From the NCBI GenBank assembly GCA_963773335.1, contig CAVZAT010000004.1, positions 744,001 through 808,000 on the forward strand: DNA of 64,000 nt, given 5' to 3'. Numbering within the stretch: position 1 is the first letter of the stretch; each line of letters opens with the position of its first letter. Both the position numbers and the translations under genes were made by a program. Source of the stretch: UBA4742 sp963773335 (lineage in GTDB: Bacteria; Actinomycetota; Acidimicrobiia; Acidimicrobiales; Acidimicrobilacustridaceae). The notes under the pieces were generated by a model. That model ran no database searches. It was not told the origin of the DNA and worked only from the letters and a program-made list of their open reading frames with translations. This document shows, in pieces, positions 1 through 6,405 of this stretch.

Positions 1-321
1 CACGGCCCGCCGCAGCTCGCGCACCGCGGCCACCGGCTGGCGGATGTCGGCGCCGGCCACCCCCACCAGGCGACCCGAGGCCTCGGCGCAGAAGCCAGCC
101 ACCTCGTCGTTGCTGATCAGGGGACCCTCCGGCCCGTACCAGGCGGAGGTGAGGGCCACGTCGACGCCGGCCACGTCCAGCGCGGCCAGCGTGAACTCGA
201 GCGGGAGCGGCGTCTCGTAGTGGGCTGCGCCCGTCCAACGGCGCAGCGGATCGAACATCTCGTGGTTGGAGTGGCGCAGGGTGGGATGCTGGATCCAGGC
301 GTCGACGATGCGGTCAGCCAT
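1..321 (-). CDS. Amidohydrolase-family protein (N-terminal part, runs off the left edge)
   Basis: The ATG at 321 begins a protein opening MADRIVDAWIQHPTLRHSN that continues through the left edge, so only about 107 residues are visible. The opening, with a metal-site-like D..IQHP segment followed by an 'LAALDVAGVDVALTSAWYG' strand-helix unit, resembles the start of amidohydrolase_2 (TIM-barrel) enzymes such as 4-oxalomesaconate hydratase or ACMSD relatives. The metal ligands further along and the substrate cannot be seen. It lies 9 bases downstream of the VOC gene in the same direction, so the two are probably co-transcribed. Confidence 0.7.
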   Translation of the reverse strand, partial: MADRIVDAWIQHPTLRHSNHEMFDPLRRWTGAAHYETPLPLEFTLAALDVAGVDVALTSAWYGPEGPLISNDEVAGFCAEASGRLVGVAGADIRQPVAAVRELRRAV

Positions 322-330
322 CTGGTCGGC

Positions 331-723
331 TCAGCTCCCCTGAACCACGTACAAGGTGTTCCCGTCGGGGTCGCGGAAGGTGAACATGGGCGGGACGGAC
401 TCGCCCATGCGCAGGATCTCCGCGTCCACGTCCACCCCCTGGGCCAGCAGGGCCGCGTGGTCGCCATCGGCGTCGGCGGTGAACAGGCGGATGCCGGTGT
501 CGACGCCGACCTCCACCTGGTCGTGGGCGGCCAGCAGCGCGATGGACGTGGCACCCCCGGGGGGTGCGACCTCGAGCCACCGGCCGCCCCCGCCGAAGGG
601 CATGTCCCGTCGCACCTCGAAGCCGAGCACCGCCTGGTAGAAGGCGAGTGCTCGGTCCTGGTCGGCCACGTGGATCCCCACGTTGCCCACGCCGTGGATC
701 CGTGTCTGGGCGGCGTCGCTCAT
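331..723 (-). CDS. VOC family protein (glyoxalase/bleomycin-resistance fold)
   Basis: This 130-residue protein has one VOC module pair. It starts with 'GNVGIHVADQDRALAFYQ', the usual first beta strand with a metal-position His, and ends in 'FRDPDGNTLYVVQ', the typical last strand. The length fits a single-domain glyoxalase-like protein that would work as a dimer. Substrate is not predictable from sequence. It sits directly upstream of the amidohydrolase gene with a 9-base gap, suggesting a small catabolic or detoxification operon. ATG start at 723; a longer in-frame extension upstream runs through the tRNA and is not real. Confidence 0.85.
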   Translation of the reverse strand: MSDAAQTRIHGVGNVGIHVADQDRALAFYQAVLGFEVRRDMPFGGGGRWLEVAPPGGATSIALLAAHDQVEVGVDTGIRLFTADADGDHAALLAQGVDVDAEILRMGESVPPMFTFRDPDGNTLYVVQGS

Positions 724-845
724 CTGGGCTCCCCTGCTTCTCGGCTGGTCGGCGTCCGCCCACCGGTGACTGCCGGCCGAGGCTAGTTCCGTCCCGCTGG
801 TCGCCCTGGGACGTGTCGTCCCCTTCCCGCAGCGACCGATCGTCG

Positions 846-930
846 TGCACCAGCCGGGAATCGAACCCGGACGCCCTTGCGGGCACAGGGACCTAAACCC
901 TGCGCGTCTGCCTGATTCCGCCACTGGTGC
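846..930 (-). tRNA. tRNA-Leu (anticodon UAG)
   Basis: Read on the minus strand, the acceptor arms GCACCAG and CTGGTGC pair, with discriminator A. The anticodon stem CAGGG/CCCTG closes the loop TTTAGGT, giving anticodon TAG. The T arm is CCGGG-TTCGATT-CCCGG. A long variable arm (TGCCCGCAAGGGCG) is typical of class II leucine tRNAs. CCA is not encoded. Length is 85 nt. Confidence 0.95.
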
Positions 931-1128
931 GTGGGGTGTGGCTCCATGTCTAGTCCCGACCGAAGCAGCCGCTCGATCTCCCGGACCTCGATGCCAACCC
1001 CGGCCGTCGCCCCATGTCCGGTTCCGGTCCCGGCTGGCGATCGGCGCCGACCCGGCAGACCGCCGAACCCCGCCCTTCCCACCCCTCGGCCGACGGTCGG
1101 GACGGTCGGCGGGCGTAGGGTCAGGCCC

Positions 1129-2142
1129 GTGCGTGTCGATGACCTCCCCACCCCGGCGCTGATCGTCGACCTCGACCGGCTCGACGCCAACATCGCCACC
1201 ATGGGCGCCCGGTGGCCCGGCGTGGCGCTGCGCCCCCACGTCAAAGCCTTCAAATCCACCTCGTTGGCCCGCCACCTGGCCGAGGCCGGCCACACCGCGT
1301 TCTGCTGCGCCACCATCCGGGAGATGGAGGGCATGGCCGGGGCCGGGCTGGGCGCCGACCTCCTGTTGGCCAACGAGGTGCTCGACACCCGTCGCCTGGG
1401 CGCGCTGGCCGATCAGGGCGCCCGGGTCACGGTGGCTGTCGACTCCACCGAGACGATCGCCGCGGCCGCGGCGGGTGGCGTGACCGAGGTGCTCATCGAC
1501 GTGAACGTGGGACTCCCCCGCTGCGGCTGCCGGCCCGACCGGGCCGGACCGCTGGCCGACGAGGCCCGCAGCCGTGGTCTCGAGGTCCGCGGGGTCATGG
1601 GCTACGAAGGCCACTTGGTCGGTCTCGAACACCGCACGGCACGCGAGACCGGCGTGGCCGAGTCGATGGCCCTGCTGGTCGAGGCGCACGCCGCAGTGGG
1701 TGGCGACGTGGTGTCCGGCGGAGGCACCGGCACCTGGGACCTCAACACCTGGATCACCGAACTGCAGGCCGGCTCGTACCTGCTGATGGACACCGCCTAC
1801 GGCGCCCTGGGCCTGCCCTTCGAACCGGCCCTGTCCCTGGCCGGCACCGTGATCTCGGTCAACGCCGATGCCGGCTACGCCGTGGCCGACGTCGGCCTCA
1901 AGGCCCTGGGCATGGATCACGGCAACCCCACCGTCGTCGACCCGCCGGGGACCAAGCTGTGGTTCTGCTCCGACGAGCACCTGACCTTCAGCCGCCGCGA
2001 CGCTCCACCGATGGCGGTGGGCGACCGCGTCCGGGTCCATCCCGGCCACGTCGATCCGACGGTGGCGTACCACGAGCAACTCCAGGTGATCCACGGCGAC
2101 CAGGTGGTCGACACCTGGGCCGTCGACCTGCGCAACTGGTAG
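1129..2142 (+). CDS. Fold-III PLP enzyme, D-threonine aldolase / D-serine dehydratase-like
   Basis: This 337-residue protein has the alanine-racemase-like N-terminal barrel. The PLP lysine is in 'RPHVKAFKS' near residue 42, and a C-terminal beta domain ends in 'VHPGHVDPTVAYHEQLQVI'. In this family a divalent metal is held by a His-x-Cys (D-serine dehydratase) or His-x-Asp (D-threonine aldolase) pair. Here the pair reads H-V-D, favouring a D-threonine-aldolase-like or related retro-aldol activity on D-beta-hydroxy amino acids. The exact substrate is not determinable. GTG at 1129 is chosen because the protein then begins VRVDDLPTPALIVDLDRL, the normal start of the family. It is monocistronic, facing the rdgB-rph cluster tail to tail. 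Confidence 0.85.
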   Translation: MRVDDLPTPALIVDLDRLDANIATMGARWPGVALRPHVKAFKSTSLARHLAEAGHTAFCCATIREMEGMAGAGLGADLLLANEVLDTRRLGALADQGARVTVAVDSTETIAAAAAGGVTEVLIDVNVGLPRCGCRPDRAGPLADEARSRGLEVRGVMGYEGHLVGLEHRTARETGVAESMALLVEAHAAVGGDVVSGGGTGTWDLNTWITELQAGSYLLMDTAYGALGLPFEPALSLAGTVISVNADAGYAVADVGLKALGMDHGNPTVVDPPGTKLWFCSDEHLTFSRRDAPPMAVGDRVRVHPGHVDPTVAYHEQLQVIHGDQVVDTWAVDLRNW

Positions 2143-2163
2143 CCCCACCCTCGCCCACGCGCT

Positions 2164-2219
2164 CCCGAAATCGGTGTAGATGTCCCCGCTCCGGCGGGGA
2201 TATCTACACCGATTTCGGG
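2164..2219. terminator. Long GC-rich hairpin between convergent genes
   Basis: A 25-bp inverted repeat (2164-2188 against 2195-2219) with one mismatch and a 6-nt loop CTCCGG lies between the converging 2142 and 2204 gene ends. It overlaps the last codons of rdgB, whose C-terminus PSPKSV is encoded by the right arm. There is no T-tract, so it would act as an L-shaped, bidirectional terminator or 3' stabilising structure. Confidence 0.6.
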
Positions 2220-2923
2220 GAAGGGGCCGGGGCCGGGGACGGGGAAGGGGCCGGGGACGGGGCCGGGGCCGGGGATTCCAGGGCGGCGGCCAGGGCCCGG
2301 AACGCCCGGCCGCGGTGGCTCACCGCATGCTTCTCCTCGCTCGTCATCTCGGCGAAGGTCCGATCGCCGGGGCCACCCTCGAGCCGGTCGGGGATGAACA
2401 CCGGGTCGTAGCCGAAGCCGTGCCCGCCCCGGGGGGCGTCGGCCACCGAGCCCTGCACCTCGCCCTCCACCGCCAGCTCCCGACCGTCGGGCCAACGCAC
2501 CAGCGCCACGGTGCGGAACCGGGCGGCGCGGGCCACCGGACCCCGCGCGCCCACCCGGTCCAACTCGGCCAGGAGCTTGGCCACGTTGTCCGCGTAGGTG
2601 GCGTCCTCACCCGCGTAGCGCGCCGAGTACACGCCGGGCGCGCCGCCCAGCGCCTCGACCTCGAGGCCGGTGTCGTCGGCCACCGCCGGCTCCCCCACCG
2701 CCTCGGCGATGGCCACGGCCTTGAGCCGGGCGTTGCCCTCCAGGGTGTCGGCGTCCTCGACCACCTCACCCACCTCGCCCGGGCGGGGTCGCAGGACGAC
2801 GGCGTCGCCCAGCACCGCGGCGATCTCGGCCACCTTGTCCGGGTTGGCCGACGCCACCACCAGCGTCCAGCCCGGAGCCGGTCGATCAGCCGGGTCGCGC
2901 TCGGATCCCGCCTCCGGGGCCAC
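2204..2923 (-). CDS. rdgB: RdgB/HAM1 family dITP/XTP pyrophosphatase
   Basis: This 239-residue protein hydrolyses non-canonical purine NTPs (dITP, XTP) to monophosphates to keep them out of DNA. Seen: the N-terminal 'LVVASANPDKVAEI' (equivalent to the SxNxxK nucleotide motif), 'VADDTGLEVEALGGAPGVYSA' split by position (DDTGLEV is the catalytic segment), 'GHGFGYDPVF', 'FAEMT' and 'SHRGRA'. The C-terminus has an extra Pro/Ser/Ala tail of about 25 residues encoded by a C-rich tandem stretch. In the sequence as given the frame is joined to rph. I place the true GTG start at 2923, five bases after the restored rph stop. Confidence 0.88.
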   Translation of the reverse strand: MAPEAGSERDPADRPAPGWTLVVASANPDKVAEIAAVLGDAVVLRPRPGEVGEVVEDADTLEGNARLKAVAIAEAVGEPAVADDTGLEVEALGGAPGVYSARYAGEDATYADNVAKLLAELDRVGARGPVARAARFRTVALVRWPDGRELAVEGEVQGSVADAPRGGHGFGYDPVFIPDRLEGGPGDRTFAEMTSEEKHAVSHRGRAFRALAAALESPAPAPSPAPSPSPAPAPSPKSV

Positions 2924-2928
2924 CGGTG

Positions 2929-3667
2929 TCAGGCGGGCCGGGGCGCGGGCGGCTCGGCCAGCAGCTGGGTACCCAGATCCATGATCTGGTTGGCCCCCGA
3001 CCTCGGCCAGGCGCAGCAGCTCGTCGAGCTCGTCGCGGCTGAAGGCCATGCCCTCGGCCGTGCCCTGCACCTCGATGAAGCGGCCGGACTGGGTCATGAC
3101 CACGTTCATGTCCACCTCGGCGGTCGAGTCCTCCACATAGGGCAGGTCGAGGACGGGTACGCCGCCCACGATCCCGACCGACACCGCCGCACAGGCCTCG
3201 GTCAGCGGGTGCTCGGCGATGGCGCCGCGCTGGACGTGGCGGGTCAGGGCGTCGTGCAAGGCCAGGTACCCGCCGTTGATGGAAGCGGTGCGGGTGCCGC
3301 CGTCGGCCTGGAGCACGTCGCAGTCGACGATCACCTGGCGCTCCCCCAGGACGACCATGTCGCACACGGCTCGCAACGATCGCCCGATCAGCCGCTGGAT
3401 CTCGTGGGTCCGGCCCCCGGGGCTGCCCTTGGACACCTCCCGGCGGATGCGTTCGTTGGAGGAGCCCGGCAGCATCGAGTACTCGGCGGTCACCCACCCC
3501 TTGCCCGAGCCGCGCATCCAGCGGGGCACGTCGTCGTCGATGGTGGCGGTGCACAGCACCATCGTGTTGCCGGCCGTCACCAGCACCGACCCGGCGGTCT
3601 GGGTGGTGAAGTCCCGCTCGAAGGTGATGGGCCGCAGCTCGTCGGCCTGCCGGCCGTCGGGCCTCAT
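2929..3667 (-). CDS. rph: Ribonuclease PH (one-base frameshift near the 3' end)
   Basis: RNase PH is a phosphorolytic 3'-5' exoribonuclease that trims tRNA precursors. Seen: 'MRPDGRQADELRPI' start, 'GWVTAEYSMLPGSS', 'RTHEIQRLIGRSLRAV', 'DCDVLQADGGTRTASI' and 'AEGMAFSRDELDELL', all family hallmarks. After 'LRLAEVG' the frame as given reads into rdgB. Removing one C from the C5 run at 2994-2998 restores the normal ending ANQIMDLGTQLLAEPPAPRPA and a TGA at 2929-2931, giving 245 residues. The neighbouring MBL and rdgB genes follow the mycobacterial Rv1339-rphA-Rv1341 order. The apparent rph-rdgB fusion is most likely an indel artefact. Confidence 0.88.
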
Positions 3668-3692
3668 CGGGTCGCGCTCTGGGCAGTCTGGC

Positions 3693-4484
3693 TCACGGTG
3701 CGGGTCTCCCGACGTCGTAGGTCTGGTTGGTGACGGCGAGCTCGACGGGTGCGCCGAACGCGCCGACCGCCTCGGCCCGGTGATCCTCGGGATCGTCGGT
3801 GGGCCACAGGTGGGTCAGCATCAATCGTCGCGCACCCACGGACCGGGCCAGGACGCCGGCCTGACGGCCGCTCAGGTGCAGCACCCCCTCGCCCTCCACC
3901 GACGCCAGGTGGGTGGACTCGCACAACAGCAGGTCGATCGGGTGCTCCGCCTCGGGGCGGCCGGCGAACACCGGCGAGGCCGAGGTCAGCGCGGTGATGG
4001 GCCAACCCGGGCCGGTGTCGGCCGAGTAGACGAGCAGCTCGCCGGCCGGCCCGTCGACTCGCACCGCGAAGCAGGGGACGTAGTGCTCGGTGGGCCCGAA
4101 GGTGAAGCACAGGCCGTCGACCACCAGGAGCGCCCCGGCGCTGATGTCGCGCCAGTCCAGTGTCGGGGCCAGGCCACCGGTCAGCTCCTCGGCCAGGTGG
4201 CGCCCCTCGGAGGTCCCCCACACCTGGAGCCCCTGGCGCTCGGAGCCGTACTTGAGCGCGACGTGGAGCCCGGCCAGGTCGGTCCAGTGATCGGGATGGC
4301 GATGGGTCAGGATGACCGCGTCGATGACCGAGAGCGGCACGTGGCGCTGGAGGTTGGCCAGCGTGCCCGGACCCAGGTCCATGACCACGGTCGCGCCTCC
4401 ACCCCGGATGAGGTAGCCGCTGGCCGCGTCGCCCGGACCCGGGTAGCTCCCCGAGCACCCGAGGACGGTCACCTCCAGGCTCAT
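3693..4484 (-). CDS. MBL-fold hydrolase, Rv1339-type (cyclic-nucleotide phosphodiesterase family)
   Basis: This 263-residue metallo-beta-lactamase-fold protein has the metal motif HxHxDH in 'VILTHRHPDHWTDL', a further 'EHYVPCFAVRV' strand, 'YSADTGPGW' and 'MLTHLWPT', the usual order of metal ligands in RNase Z-like and PDE-like hydrolases. In Mycobacterium tuberculosis the gene between murI and rph (Rv1339) is an atypical class II cAMP phosphodiesterase, and this protein holds the same position, so a cyclic-nucleotide-degrading role is a reasonable inference. Its ATG overlaps the murI stop by four bases (ATGA), indicating translational coupling. Confidence 0.83.
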   Translation of the reverse strand: MSLEVTVLGCSGSYPGPGDAASGYLIRGGGATVVMDLGPGTLANLQRHVPLSVIDAVILTHRHPDHWTDLAGLHVALKYGSERQGLQVWGTSEGRHLAEELTGGLAPTLDWRDISAGALLVVDGLCFTFGPTEHYVPCFAVRVDGPAGELLVYSADTGPGWPITALTSASPVFAGRPEAEHPIDLLLCESTHLASVEGEGVLHLSGRQAGVLARSVGARRLMLTHLWPTDDPEDHRAEAVGAFGAPVELAVTNQTYDVGRPAP

Positions 4485-5317
4485 GTTCCCGGCGCCGGAT
4501 CGGTCCAGACCAGAGCCTCCGCCTGGTCGAGCTCAGGCCCCAGCAGCTGCTGGCCCAGCGCCTGGAACGACCCCAGGTCACCGGAGGAGAACCACCGGTG
4601 CCGCGATTGGGTCTGGTCCACGCCGGAGCCGACGACCGACACCGGCACCGACTCGCGCAGGGCGGCGGCCAGGGCGAAGGCGGTCTCGTCCGCCGAGGAC
4701 ACCAGCACCACGTCGCGGCCCATCACATCCGCGATGGTGCGGGCCAGGTAGGGGTAGTGCGTGCAGCCCAGCAGGAGGGTGTCGATGCCGGCGTCCTGCA
4801 TCGGCGCCAGCAGGCGCTCGGCCAGGACGTGGACCTGGTCACCGTCGAAGTCGCCGCGCTCCACGAACTCCACGAACCCGGGGCAGGCCGCGCAGGTGAG
4901 CTTGACCTCGTCGGACATGGTGGCGACCACCCGTTGGTAGGCCCCCGACGAGATCGTCCCGACCGTGCCGATCACGCCCACGTGACCGCTGGTGGTGGCG
5001 GTCAGCATGGCCCGCACCCCGGGTTCGATGACCCCGATCACGGGTACGCCGAGCCGGTCGCCGAGCTCGTCGAGCGCGGCGGCGGCCGCCGTGTTGCACG
5101 CGACGACCAGCACCTTCACCCCGTGCTCGCGCACCAGCCAGGTACCGATCTGCACGGCGTAGTCGCGCACCTCGGCGAGCGGCCGCGGCCCATAGGGGTA
5201 GCGACCGTTGTCGCCCACGTAGACCACCGACTCGGCCGGGAGCAGGTCGATCACGGCCCGGGCCACGGTGAGCCCGCCGAAACCGCTGTCGAACATGCCG
5301 ATGGGACGAGGGTCCAC
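4481..5317 (-). CDS. murI: Glutamate racemase
   Basis: This 278-residue cofactor-independent racemase makes D-glutamate for peptidoglycan. Seen: 'PIGMFDSGFGGLTVARA' at the start, the first catalytic cysteine in 'VVACNTAAAAAL', the second in 'LLGCTHYPYLARTI', and 'VYVGDNGRYPYG'. Length is normal for the family. It lies between cysM (98 bases upstream) and the MBL gene (4-bp overlap), the arrangement known from mycobacteria. The C-terminal tail after 'RHRWFSSGD' is typical of actinobacterial MurI. Confidence 0.95.
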   Translation of the reverse strand: MDPRPIGMFDSGFGGLTVARAVIDLLPAESVVYVGDNGRYPYGPRPLAEVRDYAVQIGTWLVREHGVKVLVVACNTAAAAALDELGDRLGVPVIGVIEPGVRAMLTATTSGHVGVIGTVGTISSGAYQRVVATMSDEVKLTCAACPGFVEFVERGDFDGDQVHVLAERLLAPMQDAGIDTLLLGCTHYPYLARTIADVMGRDVVLVSSADETAFALAAALRESVPVSVVGSGVDQTQSRHRWFSSGDLGSFQALGQQLLGPELDQAEALVWTDPAPGT

Positions 5318-5414
5318 CTGGTCAGCGTAGGGCCGGGCCCGGCGCCATCGGCAGATGGTCGACTCGGGCGAAGTCGGGCGCCGCTCCCGGGCCGCCCTGC
5401 GCTCCGGGGACCAC

Positions 5415-6362
5415 TCAGAAGTAGATGATCTTCTCGGCTCGAGTCACGACCTCGTCGATGTCGTCGGTCCAGGCACCGGTCGAGAGGTACTTCCAGCCGT
5501 AGTCGGCGACGATGAACACGATCGTGCCCGCCTCGACCTCGCCGGCGACCTTGGCACAACCCGCCATGGCCGCACCTGCCGAGATGCCCGAGAACACGCC
5601 GACCTCGCTCAGGCGACGGGTCCATTCGATGGACTCGCGGGGACGCACCACCCGCTTGCGGTCGAGCAGCTCGGTACCGCCCCACTTCTCGTACACCGGC
5701 GGGATGTAGCCCTCGTCGAGGTTGCGCAGTCCTTCGACCTTCTCGCCCAGGGGCGGCTCCACGGCGATCACCTGCACCGCGGGGTTCTGCTCCTTGAGGT
5801 AGGTGCCCACCCCCATCAGCGTGCCGCTGGTGCCCAGGCCGGCCACGAAGTGGGTGATCTCGGGGCAGTCCCGCCAGATCTCGGGGCCGGTGGTGCGGTA
5901 GTGGGCCCGCGGGTTGGCCTCGTTGGCGTACTGGTACAGGAAGGCCCAGTCCGGGTGCTCGACGGCCAGCGCCTGGGCCATGCGCACCGCGCCGTTGGAT
6001 CCCTCGGCCCCGGGCGAGGAGATGATCTCGGCCCCCCAGACCTCGAGCAGCTGGCGGCGCTCCACCGACACGTTCTCGGGGAGCACGATCTTGATCGGGT
6101 AGCCCTTGATCTTGGCGATCATGGCCATGGCGATGCCGGTGTTGCCCGACGACGGCTCGATCAGCGTCTTGCCCGGGCTCAAGGTGCCGTCGGCCTCGGC
6201 CTCGGTGATCATCTGCAGGGCGATGCGGTCCTTCACCGATCCTGCCGGGTTCTGGCCCTCCATCTTGGCCAGGATGCGCACCTTCGGGTTCGGGCTGAGC
6301 GAGCTCACGTCCACCATCGGTGTGTTGCCGATCAGGTCGAGCACGGACGAGACGACGGCCAT
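5415..6362 (-). CDS. cysM: Cysteine synthase, CysM (CysO-dependent type)
   Basis: This 315-residue PLP fold-II enzyme has its PLP lysine in 'GQNPAGSVKDRIAL', the phosphate loop 'EPSSGNTGIA', 'PENVSVERRQLLE', 'FVAGLGTSGTLMGVG' and the C-terminal 'ADYGWKYLSTGAW'. The last two motifs are characteristic of mycobacterial CysM, which uses O-phosphoserine and the thiocarboxylated carrier CysO. Position upstream of murI also matches that cluster. I use ATG 6362 (MAVVSSVLDLIGNTPMV); the open frame continues upstream but without family similarity. The matching CysO peptidase (Mec-like) is at 17.6 kb, but no CysO gene is visible in this window. Confidence 0.88.
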   Translation of the reverse strand: MAVVSSVLDLIGNTPMVDVSSLSPNPKVRILAKMEGQNPAGSVKDRIALQMITEAEADGTLSPGKTLIEPSSGNTGIAMAMIAKIKGYPIKIVLPENVSVERRQLLEVWGAEIISSPGAEGSNGAVRMAQALAVEHPDWAFLYQYANEANPRAHYRTTGPEIWRDCPEITHFVAGLGTSGTLMGVGTYLKEQNPAVQVIAVEPPLGEKVEGLRNLDEGYIPPVYEKWGGTELLDRKRVVRPRESIEWTRRLSEVGVFSGISAGAAMAGCAKVAGEVEAGTIVFIVADYGWKYLSTGAWTDDIDEVVTRAEKIIYF

Positions 6363-6405
6363 CGGGAACGCTCCGCAATGATTGTTGAGTCGGTCACTCA
6401 GGATT

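Noticed and set aside
331..2148. Very long open frame on the minus strand across VOC, tRNA and the D-threonine-aldolase-like gene
   Set aside because: Only the last 130 residues show family similarity. The rest is antisense to a well-supported plus-strand enzyme and crosses a tRNA; long antisense frames are common at this GC content.
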